The notes: generated by a model from the letters alone, not told the origin. Counted from the stretch's first letter, positions 1-8,710 are shown. The stretch: DNA of 64,000 nucleotides from Cyclonatronum proteinivorum (GCF_003353065.1 NZ_CP027806.1:3058501-3122500); one strand, 5' to 3'. Translations and numbers: made by a program.

Positions 1-1181
1 CAGCTCCACTCGGTACGCGCAAGACCAAGCGAAAACGCCATCTCGCTAAAAACCGGCATTCCGTCGCGGTCATTGCCGCGGTTGATGTGCAGGGTGTTGC
101 GCGCATTCTTGGCACCGAAGCCGAACTCGCGCTTGGTTTGCGCAATCGGCCAGATGTCGGGGCCGCCGGAGGTCATGTACACTTCGTATTCTTCCGACAT
201 CATATCGAGGGAGAACACATCCACAAAGCCGTTGTTGGTGAGGTCCGCAATGTCGTTGCCCATGCTCGACCGGCTTGTGTGCGAAAATGCCGAGTACAGC
301 ATTTCGGTGAAGGTGCCGTCGCCGTTGTTGATGTAGAGGTAGTCATCTTCGTGAAAATCGTTGCCGACGTAAATATCCGGCCATCCATTCAGGTTGATGT
401 CCGTTACGGCAACCCCCAGGCCGTAGCCCAAGGCGCTACTGATAATTCCGGCTTCCTGCGAAACATCCGTGAAACGGTCGCCATCGTTGCGGAAGAGGCG
501 GTCACCGGCTTTGGGATCAAACACCTGCCGCAGCCGTTCGGCCTGACCATACGTACGGTCGCTGTGGAAAGAGTGATTGAGCAGGAACATATCGAGGCGG
601 CCGTTGCGGTTGTAATCGAAGAAAATGGCCTGCGTGGAATACCCTTCAAAATCCAGCCCGAAATCGGCGGCCATTTCAGTGAAGGTCATATCGCCATTGT
701 TGATGAACAGCTGATTGCGGCCGGTCTTCACCAGATAGTTGGAGTGACTCACATAAATATCGAGATAGCCGTTGCCGGTAATGTCGGCCATCGTAACCCC
801 GGTTGACCACGAGCCTTCCTGATGGATGATACCCGCCTGTTCCGTAACGTCTTCAAAGCGGTAATCGCCCAGATTCATAAACAGCCGGTTCGGGCCGTCG
901 TTGGCGGTGAGAAATATGTCGGGCAGACCGTTGTTGTTCAGGTCACCAATAGCAACTCCGCCGCCATCATAAAAATAGAGGTAGTTGAGGATGTGAAATT
1001 CGGGCGTGTTTTCAACCGTATTGGTGAAGTCAAGCTGTGTGTAACCCGGATCGAGGCGTTCAAACCTGAAGTCTTCCGACTCTCTCTCCTTCGCACAAGA
1101 TAACAGAACGACTGAAAGCGCTGCCAGAAACAGGCAGTTAAAAGAAATACTAAGATTGGTTGAATGTGATGAATAGTTCAT
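1..1181 (-). CDS. FG-GAP/VCBS repeat (CRTAC-like) lipoprotein, 3' end outside window
   Basis: Minus-strand frame open from an ATG at 1181 to the window edge (393 codons, C-terminus missing). The N-terminus is a lipoprotein signal: a hydrophobic stretch ending VVLLSC, then an acidic linker. The rest is serial FG-GAP/VCBS blades with calcium-binding-like motifs such as GDLNNNGLPDIF, ADITGNGYLDIY, DYNRNGRLDMF and TDINLNGWPDIYVGNDF, separated by NNGD-type turns. This is the beta-propeller architecture of CRTAC1/ASPIC-UnbV proteins, usually outer-membrane or surface proteins in Bacteroidota. A ligand cannot be deduced. Plus-strand ORFs over this stretch are shadows, since the minus frame carries the repeat motifs. 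Confidence 0.85.
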   Translation of the reverse strand, partial: MNYSSHSTNLSISFNCLFLAALSVVLLSCAKERESEDFRFERLDPGYTQLDFTNTVENTPEFHILNYLYFYDGGGVAIGDLNNNGLPDIFLTANDGPNRLFMNLGDYRFEDVTEQAGIIHQEGSWSTGVTMADITGNGYLDIYVSHSNYLVKTGRNQLFINNGDMTFTEMAADFGLDFEGYSTQAIFFDYNRNGRLDMFLLNHSFHSDRTYGQAERLRQVFDPKAGDRLFRNDGDRFTDVSQEAGIISSALGYGLGVAVTDINLNGWPDIYVGNDFHEDDYLYINNGDGTFTEMLYSAFSHTSRSSMGNDIADLTNNGFVDVFSLDMMSEEYEVYMTSGGPDIWPIAQTKREFGFGAKNARNTLHINRGNDRDGMPVFSEMAFSLGLARTEWS

Positions 1182-1497
1182 TCAGAGAATCAGGAAGACG
1201 GCTTTTACAGTCGGATTGCCGGAAATTGGCGGATGAATTATGACAGAACAAATCAGAGACAAAAGATTTAACAGCAGTAAAAATAACAGCTACGGACTGC
1301 GCCTGCAAGTAAAATCCGCTCAGGATATGTACCGTGCAGGTATTGTTCAGCTGTCTGTTTATTAAGGCTTTGGGCCGCATTAAAATGGCCGTGACAATTT
1401 GACGGAATTTTATTTATTAAATCACTGACAAATTATTTTTGCAGTCCATTTAAGCTGAATTTGTACCTTATCAAAATTCAATCACAAAACATACTTC
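1182..1497. other. intergenic region between divergent genes
   Basis: About 316 bp between the FG-GAP lipoprotein start (minus) and the addiction-module gene (plus). The right half is AT-rich, as expected for promoters of both genes. A minus-strand ORF near 1150-1380 has no recognisable domain and overlaps the lipoprotein start, so it is not called. Confidence 0.5.
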
Positions 1498-1710
1498 ATG
1501 GATACTGTACTTATTCAAAAGATTGACAAGCTAAATAGACAGGAAAAGCTTGTTTTGATGGAAGTACTATGGAATTCAATAGCTTCTGAACCTGATGGTG
1601 TCCCATTACCGGATCACCATACATCTGTTTTGGATGAGCGACTGAAAACACTTGATGAGGATTTCGAAAAGGGTGAATCTTGGGACGTATTTATCAAAAA
1701 ATACATCTAA
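1498..1710 (+). CDS. putative addiction-module component (antitoxin-like), orphan
   Basis: 70-residue acidic protein beginning MDTVLIQKIDKLNRQEKLVL, with a leading helix, a central LMEVLWNSIA motif, and a C-terminal segment with LDERLKTLDEDFEKGESWD. This matches the putative addiction module component family (PF09720), which usually precedes a ParE/RelE-type toxin. No toxin ORF follows: the next gene is convergent on the minus strand and begins within about 80 bp. It may be an orphan antitoxin left by toxin loss, or it may act on a toxin elsewhere. The start ATG is the only one upstream of the conserved region. Confidence 0.7.
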   Translation: MDTVLIQKIDKLNRQEKLVLMEVLWNSIASEPDGVPLPDHHTSVLDERLKTLDEDFEKGESWDVFIKKYI

Positions 1711-1787
1711 GCTGTTTCCATTAAAATCAGCTTAACAATTCCAAAAGGTATTGTGGCTTACTCTTGTTCTTAAACACTCCTTGGAGG

Positions 1788-2243
1788 TTATCCACGACCA
1801 ACCAACTCATCAAACCAAGCGCGAAATTGCTTGTTGTCCTTGTAGCCCATCCAGCCAATATGCAGTTGATGTGTACCTTCAGCTGTTTCGATAGAAAGCT
1901 GATTGGCCTTCCACTGATGTGAACTGATGTCCCTGACCGGGATTTCCGTAACCCGAAATGGCGTATGATGAATTTTGAGTACGTTCTTCTCAGCGGTTGC
2001 AAGCAGCGCTATTTTGTTGTTGAAAAAGAACCACAAGAGCGCAGCCGCAAATAAAACGATCAGCAGACTCAGGAGCACGGTCATGCCCGTTGATGCTCCG
2101 GAAACCAAAATAAAGACGACATGTGCTGCAGAAAAGCAGGCACTGCCTATGCCAAGCCAAAACAGCTGATTCTGACGACGGAGAAGTTTCCGAAAATCAG
2201 GGGTGCTTTTTACGTCAGATTGGGAAGTAAGAACAGTATCCAT
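1788..2243 (-). CDS. hypothetical membrane protein, two transmembrane segments
   Basis: 151 residues. After a charged N-terminus there are two hydrophobic segments, roughly residues 28-48 (LFWLGIGSACFSAAHVVFI) and 53-74, separated by a very short turn, forming a membrane hairpin. The C-terminal half (about 80-151) is soluble and beta-rich, with a WKANQLSIETAEGTHQLHIGW segment resembling a PH-like or bPH-type domain. No family is recognised with confidence. It is convergent with the addiction-module gene and separated from the amylosucrase operon by about 85 bp. Confidence 0.6.
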   Translation of the reverse strand: MDTVLTSQSDVKSTPDFRKLLRRQNQLFWLGIGSACFSAAHVVFILVSGASTGMTVLLSLLIVLFAAALLWFFFNNKIALLATAEKNVLKIHHTPFRVTEIPVRDISSHQWKANQLSIETAEGTHQLHIGWMGYKDNKQFRAWFDELVGRG

Positions 2244-2327
2244 AGCTTATTATGACTTAGGTTAATGATTACGATGCATGTTAGGGCTTGCACTGGGTAA
2301 ATTCAAGCTTAATCGCAGTTTAACAGC

Positions 2328-4259
2328 TTAGTTTTGCTGCAACCAAAGCAGCTGATAGGGCGCGAGCTCGAGATGTTCGATCTGCGCGTACGCTTTTCCG
2401 GTGATGAGATCGGTGTGCGGCAGCAGGGTGCTGCCGTTGGGCAGGTGCGCGATCACCGGATGCTCGCTGAAGTTGGCGACGACGACCACCCTTCCCCGGC
2501 TGTTACTTTTCTCGAACGCCAGCACCGAGCCGTGATGCGTCTGCATCTGACGCAGTCCGTTTTCAGCAAACTGAGGCACCTCGCGGCGGATCCGCAGCAT
2601 TTTTTTAAGGCCGGTAAACAGCCTTCCCCGCGGGCCTTTGTCTTCGCGGACTTCCTTCAGCAGCTCCCAGTCCATCCTGGGGCGATGCACCCAGCGGCTG
2701 TCGCCTTTTTTGGCCGGATGTTCGGCGTAGCTGTAATCGTTGAGGGTGCCGATTTCATCCCCGAGGTAGAGCAGCGGGATGCCGCCTATGCTCATGCAGA
2801 GACCATACATCAGCAGGATGCGGCTGACCGCGTCGGCTGACCAGGCATCGTCTTTCATCTCCAGACCACGCTCGAGTCCGGCGAGGGAAGCCGTCGTGCC
2901 GCACACGCGCATGTCCTGATTTGAGGGGTTGTACTGAAATTTGACGCCCTTCGAGAACGTGCCAGGGAAGTCGCCGCAGTAGAACTGATTCAGGAAGTTG
3001 CGGTGATCGAAACCATTGATGCCCAGGGTCGCGGCATCTTCGTCGGCGAAGCTCCATCCGATATCATCGTGACTCCGCACGTAGTTGATCCAGGCTGTGC
3101 CCGCAGGCAGATTAAAGCGGTATTTGAGGGATTCGCGGAGCAGGCGGACTTCGCGGGTTGCCAGGCTCTCCCAGAGCAGCGCCATCACGGTCGGGTTGTA
3201 GGAAACCTGACATTTGTCTGGGGCGACGTAGGCGATCACATCGTCCGGGTGAACGATGGCTTCGGACTTGAACAGCAGGCCCGGCGCTGCGATGCGGGCA
3301 CAGGCGTTGAGCGCGCGGATGATGTCGTGTGCCTGCGGCAGGTTTTCGCAGACCGTGCCCTGCACTTTCCAGGTGAAAGGCACCGCGTCGAGCCGGAGGA
3401 AATCCACCCCGAGGTTGGCCAGAAACAGCATTTCCCGAACCATGGCCACAAATACTGCGGGGTTGCGGTAGTTCAGGTCCCACTGATAATTGTGGAAGGT
3501 CGTCCACACCCACTTGCCGGGCGGCTCGTGCCAGCTGTAATTGCCGCGGCGGACTTCCGGGAAGATCTCGCGCAGATGCGGCTCAAAGGCGTCCGGTATC
3601 TGCCGGTCATCAAAGAGGTAGTAAAACTCCTGATACGCAGCTTCCCCCTTCTTAGCCCGCTGCGCCCATTCGTGCTCACCGGAGGTGTGATTGTTGATGA
3701 AATCGAGTACCAGCGAAATGCCGTTTTCGGCCAGTTTGGCGGCCAGTTTTTCGAGCTGTTTGACCGTGCCGAGAGCCGGGTTGACCTCGCGGTAACTACT
3801 CACTGCATAGCCGCCGTCGTTTTCTTTTTCGGGCGATTTGAACAGCGGCATGAGGTGCAGGTAGGTGATGCCCAGCTCCTGCAGGTACGAAATGCGGGCT
3901 TCGATGCCTTTGAGGTCGCCGGCAAACAAGTCCACGTAGCAGACCGCGCCCGCCATTTCGGGTCCGCAGAACCAGTTGGGGTTTGCAAGGCGTGCTTCAT
4001 CAGTTTCGCGCAATTTGCGGCTGCGGGACTTCCACGACTCGCACAGCACATCGGTGAGGGCCGCAAGATGCAGCCCGAAATCAAACTGATCGCGGTAAAG
4101 TCCGTGCAGCAGATCGGTCAGGCGCGGGGCGAAGTCATCGAAGCGCGCCAGAAAGGCGTCCCGCTCCGCTTTGGGGCGTCCCTTAAAAAAAGCCTGTGCC
4201 TGTTCACGGCAGCTGCGGATCAGCCGCGCTCTTGATTTGGCAGTAAAGTAGTGTTCCAT
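2328..4259 (-). CDS. amylosucrase (GH13), cytoplasmic
   Basis: 643-residue GH13 enzyme that transfers glucose from sucrose to an alpha-1,4-glucan and releases fructose (EC 2.4.1.4 type). The barrel motifs are all present: FINNHT near 188-192, the nucleophile Asp291 in FLRLDAVPF followed by CENLPQAHD, the acid/base Glu333 in FKSEAIVHPDD, and Asp398 in VRSHDDIGW. The CENLPQAH and SHDDIGW signatures favour amylosucrase over sucrose phosphorylase or trehalose synthase. Length fits the family (about 630-650). There is no signal peptide, so it should act inside the cell. Its ATG overlaps the fructokinase stop (TAATG), which suggests translational coupling. Confidence 0.9.
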   Translation of the reverse strand: MEHYFTAKSRARLIRSCREQAQAFFKGRPKAERDAFLARFDDFAPRLTDLLHGLYRDQFDFGLHLAALTDVLCESWKSRSRKLRETDEARLANPNWFCGPEMAGAVCYVDLFAGDLKGIEARISYLQELGITYLHLMPLFKSPEKENDGGYAVSSYREVNPALGTVKQLEKLAAKLAENGISLVLDFINNHTSGEHEWAQRAKKGEAAYQEFYYLFDDRQIPDAFEPHLREIFPEVRRGNYSWHEPPGKWVWTTFHNYQWDLNYRNPAVFVAMVREMLFLANLGVDFLRLDAVPFTWKVQGTVCENLPQAHDIIRALNACARIAAPGLLFKSEAIVHPDDVIAYVAPDKCQVSYNPTVMALLWESLATREVRLLRESLKYRFNLPAGTAWINYVRSHDDIGWSFADEDAATLGINGFDHRNFLNQFYCGDFPGTFSKGVKFQYNPSNQDMRVCGTTASLAGLERGLEMKDDAWSADAVSRILLMYGLCMSIGGIPLLYLGDEIGTLNDYSYAEHPAKKGDSRWVHRPRMDWELLKEVREDKGPRGRLFTGLKKMLRIRREVPQFAENGLRQMQTHHGSVLAFEKSNSRGRVVVVANFSEHPVIAHLPNGSTLLPHTDLITGKAYAQIEHLELAPYQLLWLQQN

Positions 4260-5131
4260 TAGCGGATTTCGCTTAGAAATTGGGGATCAAAAGAGACCAT
4301 CGCGCCTTGCTGCGAAGCCACGTAGCCGGCGTAGCGGTTGGCGAGCCGCATGGTTTCGGGCATGGGCGTTTCTTTGAGCAGATGGTGTATCACGCAGGCG
4401 ATGAAGGCGTCGCCCACGCCGACGGAGTCGCCGGTACTTGTGTCGATGGGCTGGGTTGGGTAGTGCGTGTCGGTATCGGCGGTGATGCAGCGGCTGCCGT
4501 TTTTGCCGAGGGTGACGATCAGCAGACGCAGCCCGAACTCGTGAAGCAGCAGCCCGCGCAGGTCGCCCTGACCAAGCAGGGCTTCGATATCGGCATACTC
4601 GTGCTCATTCACTTTCACCACATTGGCGAGGCGGAGCGAGGCTTCGATGGTTTCGCGGCTGAAAAACGGCGGACGTAGGTTCACATCGAGCACGCGCAGG
4701 CAGTCGGAAGGCACCGCTTGCAGAAAACGCTGAATGGTCGCGGCGGAGGTTTCCGAGCGCTGCGACAGGGTCGAAAAGCAGACGGCATGGGTGCGGGACG
4801 CGAGCTCCTGCAGACCCGGATTCCAGCGAATGTCGTCCCAGGCCACATCCTGCGTGATGTCGTAGGAGGCTTCACTGCCCGAAAAAGTGACCTTCACCGT
4901 GCCGGACGGCTTGCCGGATTCCTGCACGTAGCGCGTATCGAGGCCGTTTTTAGCGAGGAAAGTGCGCAGCATGCGTCCGGTTTCGTCCGCGCCGACCGCG
5001 CTCACGAGCAGGGCTTCATTGCCGAGCTGACCCAGGTTGTACACCACATTGGCCGGCGCCCCGCCGGGCTTTTCGTAGTCCGGAAACTGATCGGTGAGCA
5101 CTTCACCGAGGCCTACGATGGTTTTGGACAT
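4259..5131 (-). CDS. PfkB-family fructokinase
   Basis: 290-residue ribokinase-fold sugar kinase. The N-terminus (GLGEVLTDQF) and PGGAPANVVYNLGQLG near residues 22-37 are the first PfkB signature and are typical of fructokinases. The second signature is DSVGVGDAF at about 235-243, with catalytic Asp241; it has GVGD where most members have GAGD, which is unusual but tolerated in some fructokinases. It lies directly upstream of amylosucrase with overlapping stop and start codons. The inferred role is phosphorylation of the fructose released from sucrose. Confidence 0.88.
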   Translation of the reverse strand: MSKTIVGLGEVLTDQFPDYEKPGGAPANVVYNLGQLGNEALLVSAVGADETGRMLRTFLAKNGLDTRYVQESGKPSGTVKVTFSGSEASYDITQDVAWDDIRWNPGLQELASRTHAVCFSTLSQRSETSAATIQRFLQAVPSDCLRVLDVNLRPPFFSRETIEASLRLANVVKVNEHEYADIEALLGQGDLRGLLLHEFGLRLLIVTLGKNGSRCITADTDTHYPTQPIDTSTGDSVGVGDAFIACVIHHLLKETPMPETMRLANRYAGYVASQQGAMVSFDPQFLSEIR

Positions 5132-5354
5132 AGCGCTGAAGAAGTTTCTGTTTAAGTTTTATCGATGGATGGGCTTCCGGCCTGAACCCGGTTCAAAAAC
5201 AAAAAGGAAGCTGCGGTTGCGTCCTCCGGGGAGTTGAGCCGGCTGTGAGGCGGATGAGGCAGGACCCCGGGACCTGACGGAAGCCCGGTTGAGGTCCGGA
5301 ACGGGAGATGCGCCCGTGAGCACATCCCCCTACCCCCAAACACTGCAGAACCGG
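5132..5354. other. intergenic gap inside the sucrose operon
   Basis: About 220 bp between the symporter stop and the fructokinase start, all on the minus strand. It is GC-rich with short inverted repeats, but I see no clear T-run terminator. A 63-codon minus ORF here has no recognisable content and is not called. A separate internal promoter or partial terminator is possible. Confidence 0.35.
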
Positions 5355-6968
5355 CTAAAAAATGATGAGCAGGGCCACGATCAGGAAGAGCAGAGCCACG
5401 GCCTGATAGCGGTAATTGTAGTAAAAAGGAAGATCGCTGAGCGACTGGGTTTCGGCGTGGAAAAATTTGGGCGTCCAGATGAGGGCTTCCCAGTCCTTGC
5501 CTTCATCGGGGCCGGACAGCAGGCTGACCCCGACCAGAATGACCGAGCAAAGGATGAAGATGAAGCCCGCGAGGTAGAGGTAGTGCGGCAGCAGGTTCTC
5601 CGCGCCGGTGATGTTGATGTAGAACTGATAGCCGATGCTGAGCGCACTGAGGGTGACGCCCGTCACGATGGAGGCGTTCGCGCCTTTGGTGTTGATGCGC
5701 TTCGAGAACAGGCCGAAGGCGAAGAGCGCTACAATCGGCGGACAAATGAACGAGAGCACCATTTGGAGATAATCCCAGAAGGAGTCGAATTTGATGATCT
5801 GCGGGGCCCAAAGCGCGGAAATAACCATGAGCACAAGAATCGTGATTTTGGCCACGCGCATGGCGTCATCCTGCGTAGAATTGGGGCGGAATTTCTTGTA
5901 GAAATCGAAGGTAAAGAGCGTCGAGGCCGCGTTGAGGCCGCTGTCCACACTGCTCATCAGGGCCGCGATGAAACCGGCGAGGGTGATGCCGAGCAGGCCG
6001 ACCGGCAGCAAATCGAAGATCAGGGCCGGGTAGGCGTTGACCGCTTCGATGCTGTCGCCGTAGAGGATGAGGGCCATCACGCCAGGCAGCACCATGATGA
6101 AGAGGGTCGAAAGCTTGAGGAAACCGGCGAAAAGCGCGCCCCACTGTCCCTGACGTGTATCCTTGGCGGCCAGCGCCCGCTGTGCGATGAACTGATTCGT
6201 AACCCAGAAATAGAACCCTAACAGGAAAACCCCGGAGAACAAACCCGGCCACGGCAGGTTGGGATCATCCATGCCGCGCACGATACTGAGGTGATCGGCG
6301 CTTACGCCTGCGGCGGCAACACCCGCGGTGATTTCTTCCCAGCCGCCAATCATGTTCCACGCAGCGACCGTCACGAAAATGGAGCTTACGATCAGCAGCA
6401 CGGCCTGAACGGTATCGGAATAGACAACCGAGGCAAGACCGCCCAGCAAGGTATAGAAGGCCGCGAAGATCGAAATGCCCCAGACGATCGTCACGATGGA
6501 TAACTCCGGGAAAGCCATTTTGACCACGACCGCACCGGCGTAAAGTCCGGCGGCGATATCCACAAACACGTTGAGGGTCATGGTGACGCCCGAAAAGTAG
6601 TAGCGAGCGAAGCTGCCGTAGCGGCGCTCGAGAAACTCGGGGACCGTGTAAATTTTGTTGCGCAGGTAGTACGGCAGGAAAAAGACGGCAAACAAGATGA
6701 GCACGAAGGTCGCCATCCACTCGTAGCTGAAATTGGCGAAGCCGGTCCGGTACCCGCTTTCAGCAAGACCGACCAGACTGATGCTGCCCATGTTGCTCGC
6801 AAAAAGCGAGAAGCCGATGATGGGCCAGGTGAGGGAGCGTCCGGCCAGGAAGTAGTCGTCCTGATTCTTGTTTTTATTCTTGAAATACAGTCCCAGCCAG
6901 ATGATGAACGCGAAATACAGCGCAATGATCACATAATCAATCCACGCAATGCTGACGTCAAATTCCAT
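5355..6968 (-). CDS. sodium:solute symporter (SSS/SGLT family), probable sucrose importer
   Basis: 537-residue polytopic protein with about 13-14 predicted membrane segments. The N-terminus (DYVIIALYFAFIIWLGLYF), the DDYFLAGRSLTWPIIGFSLFASNMG segment at about 37-61, and a region with QRALAAKDTRQGQWGALFAGFLK followed by AALMSSVDSGLNAASTLFTFDFY are diagnostic of the SSS family (vSGLT-like). The Ser-Ser/Asp region in LMSSVDSGLN corresponds to the Na2-site helix. Sucrose as substrate is inferred only from the adjacent fructokinase and amylosucrase. LacI-type palindromes lie upstream, between this gene and the divergent regulator. Confidence 0.88.
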   Translation of the reverse strand: MEFDVSIAWIDYVIIALYFAFIIWLGLYFKNKNKNQDDYFLAGRSLTWPIIGFSLFASNMGSISLVGLAESGYRTGFANFSYEWMATFVLILFAVFFLPYYLRNKIYTVPEFLERRYGSFARYYFSGVTMTLNVFVDIAAGLYAGAVVVKMAFPELSIVTIVWGISIFAAFYTLLGGLASVVYSDTVQAVLLIVSSIFVTVAAWNMIGGWEEITAGVAAAGVSADHLSIVRGMDDPNLPWPGLFSGVFLLGFYFWVTNQFIAQRALAAKDTRQGQWGALFAGFLKLSTLFIMVLPGVMALILYGDSIEAVNAYPALIFDLLPVGLLGITLAGFIAALMSSVDSGLNAASTLFTFDFYKKFRPNSTQDDAMRVAKITILVLMVISALWAPQIIKFDSFWDYLQMVLSFICPPIVALFAFGLFSKRINTKGANASIVTGVTLSALSIGYQFYINITGAENLLPHYLYLAGFIFILCSVILVGVSLLSGPDEGKDWEALIWTPKFFHAETQSLSDLPFYYNYRYQAVALLFLIVALLIIF

Positions 6969-7127
6969 GCGGTCGGCTCATTATTTTAGAAGATGAAGGA
7001 GAATTTCAGAAGAAGGTGCCCGCAAACCCGATCACTTTTCTATCAGGTTTGCGGGCCCGGCAAAGCGCACTGCAGCCTTTTTCTGCAGGCTGCAGCTGGA
7101 TTCATGAAATTAGTTGTTGTTGCATTG

Positions 7128-7137
7128 AAAGCGCTTT
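7128..7137. promoter_or_regulatory. putative LacI-family operator 1
   Basis: A 10-bp perfect palindrome AAAGCGCTTT lies inside the near-palindrome TTGAAAGCGCTTTTAA (about 7125-7140). The form fits the LacI/GalR consensus with a central CG and AA/TT flanks. It is about 160 bp upstream of the symporter start and about 135 bp upstream of the small ORF that precedes the LacI gene, so it could control both directions. Confidence 0.55.
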
Positions 7138-7177
7138 TAATTTATGCGCATGCAAGCGGGGATGGAAATCGAAATGC

Positions 7178-7189
7178 GCAAACGTTTGC
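7178..7189. promoter_or_regulatory. putative LacI-family operator 2
   Basis: A 12-bp perfect palindrome GCAAACGTTTGC has the AAACGTTT core typical of LacI/GalR/CcpA-family operators. It is 50 bp (centre to centre) from the first palindrome, about five helical turns, a spacing compatible with cooperative binding or looping. It lies in the divergent region between the symporter and the regulator gene. Confidence 0.6.
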
Positions 7190-7270
7190 ATTATGAAAAT
7201 GCGGGGTTTTGGGCTATTTTTTCGTTGCACACAAACCGCTTCCCGAACCTCCTATCTGACCGTTTTTACC

Positions 7271-7537
7271 ATGGAAGAAGAGCCACCGCATCTCTCCGCT
7301 AAACAAACTGCCTTTTTACGGCGCATACTCCGGGACACCGGAAGTCCGAAAGAAGAAAGCCTGCAACGCGTCGCGGAATACATCCGCTTTATTCAGCAGG
7401 CAGAGGCGCAGGAAGCCGACCCGCAGGCGCCGCCCGTAGCACCCGACCGGGCGTTACTGCTGGAACGCATCAAAAAAGCCCTCATCCAGAGCGGGCAGTA
7501 TCCCGGCAGCAGTACATCTGAAACACCAGGAGACTGA
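7271..7537 (+). CDS. small hypothetical protein coupled to the LacI gene
   Basis: 88 residues from the ATG at 7271, beginning MEEEPPHLSAKQTAFLRRIL. It is helical and charged, with Pro-rich linkers near 60 and at the C-terminus. An upstream in-frame extension to 7016 would run through the operators and is unlikely. The stop TGA overlaps the LacI ATG (TGATG), indicating translational coupling. No known family is recognised. It may be a helper of the regulator or only a leader ORF. Confidence 0.55.
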   Translation: MEEEPPHLSAKQTAFLRRILRDTGSPKEESLQRVAEYIRFIQQAEAQEADPQAPPVAPDRALLLERIKKALIQSGQYPGSSTSETPGD

Positions 7538-8565
7538 TGGCAGCAAAGCGGGCAACCATCAAGGACATCGCGCGGGAAGCCGGGGTTTCTCCCGCCACCG
7601 TATCGCGGGCGCTTTCCGACCACAGCAGCATCAGCAAAGCGACCCGGCTCAAAATCGCGGAAATCGCCCGGCAGCTCAACTACCGCCCCAACTTGCAGGC
7701 CAAATCCCTGCGCACGCACGCCACCAAAACCATCGCGCTCATTCTGCCGGAAATCAACTCATTTTTCGTGCCGGAAATGATGTACGGCATCAACACCGCC
7801 GCCGCAGAGCTGGGTTTTTCGGTGATGATGTTTCAGAGCGACAATCAGCTTGCACGCGAAAAAGAACTGTTGTGGTACGCAACCGAGCTCAGTGCCGACG
7901 GCATCCTTCTCAGCCTGAGCGAAGAAACCGAATCGCTCGAACACGTGCAGCAACTGCGCGACAGCGGCACCCCGCTTCTCCTGATCGACAAAACCGGCGG
8001 CACCACAGATATTCCAAGCCTTACCATCGACGGCGCCGCGGCGGCAGCTGACGCGGTCCGGCACCTTCTCGACAAAGGGCACCGGCAAATTGGCGGCGTA
8101 TTTGGTCACCCGGCACTCAGCATCACGCAGAACCGGCGCAGCGGCTACCTCCGCGCCCTCGACGCCGCAGGCCTCAGCGAAACCGACTGCCCCACGCTCG
8201 AAGTCAGCCAAATTCTCGAAATCTCCACCAACCTACACCGCTTCCTGAACGACTACCCGGGCCTCACCGCCCTCTTCCTGATGTCCGACGAACTCATGGT
8301 GCACACCCACCACGAACTCAGCGCCCTCGGCATCCGCATCCCCGAGCAACTCTCCCTCATTGCCATCAGCGACGGCATCGCGCCCTACTACCTGCACCCA
8401 AACATCACACACCTGCATCACTCCGGCTACGGCATGGGCTACGAAGCCGCCCGCATGCTCATCACCCACATCACCCAGCGCCCGACGCCCGCAAACCCCG
8501 CCCCCCTGCAAGGCGCCATCCTGCCAACCAAGCGCTGCGAACTCCACTCCGTCCGGCAAATCTGA
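7537..8565 (+). CDS. LacI-family transcriptional regulator
   Basis: 342 residues. Residues 5-50 form the LacI helix-turn-helix plus hinge (TIKDIAREAGVSPATVSRAL, then a hinge helix with LNYRPN). The rest is a periplasmic-binding-protein-like effector domain starting TKTIALILPEINSFF, with the DELMVHTHHELSALGIRIPEQLSL region typical of the family. An AGGAG site lies 5 bases before the ATG. It is divergent from the symporter and most likely represses the sucrose genes, with a sugar as inducer; both roles are inferred from position. Confidence 0.92.
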   Translation: MAAKRATIKDIAREAGVSPATVSRALSDHSSISKATRLKIAEIARQLNYRPNLQAKSLRTHATKTIALILPEINSFFVPEMMYGINTAAAELGFSVMMFQSDNQLAREKELLWYATELSADGILLSLSEETESLEHVQQLRDSGTPLLLIDKTGGTTDIPSLTIDGAAAAADAVRHLLDKGHRQIGGVFGHPALSITQNRRSGYLRALDAAGLSETDCPTLEVSQILEISTNLHRFLNDYPGLTALFLMSDELMVHTHHELSALGIRIPEQLSLIAISDGIAPYYLHPNITHLHHSGYGMGYEAARMLITHITQRPTPANPAPLQGAILPTKRCELHSVRQI

Positions 8566-8596
8566 CGCAGTCCCCCATTTCTCAAGCCAGTCTTCA

Positions 8597-8630
8597 AAAA
8601 CGGCCAATTGCCAGGCCGGTTTTTTTATTT
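8597..8630 (+). terminator. probable Rho-independent terminator after the LacI gene
   Basis: An imperfect stem (AACGGCC ... GGCCGGT) with the loop AATTGCCA is followed by a run of seven T. It lies about 35 bp after the stop codon, and its T-run merges with the start of dispersed element copy 1. Confidence 0.65.
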
Positions 8631-8710
8631 TTGGGTAAACTCCGTGCACATCAGGAGTTGCGGGGGCAGATTAGAGTCCCCAAACCTAAGATGAAGGCGT
8701 TGCTTTTTTT
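8621..8710 (+). repeat. dispersed 3'-end element, copy 1
   Basis: About 90 bp with the shared blocks T-run, GGGTAAACTCCGTGCACATCA, AGATTAGAG, CCCCAAACC and TTGCTTTTTTT. The flanking TTTGGG and CCCAAA blocks can pair, and CTCC can pair with GGAG inside. It follows the LacI gene in the same orientation. Confidence 0.75.

Noticed and set aside
87-806. 239-codon plus-strand ORF
   Set aside because: The opposite frame is an FG-GAP/VCBS repeat lipoprotein with a signal peptide and repeat motifs.
1150-1380. 76-codon minus ORF upstream of the lipoprotein
   Set aside because: No domain; overlaps the lipoprotein start and its likely promoter.
3003-4235. 410-codon plus-strand ORF
   Set aside because: It lies antisense to amylosucrase, which carries all GH13 catalytic motifs; the plus frame has no recognisable domain.
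5289-6221. 310-codon plus-strand ORF
   Set aside because: Antisense to the SSS symporter; it is rich in charged residues from codon mirror effects and has no motif.
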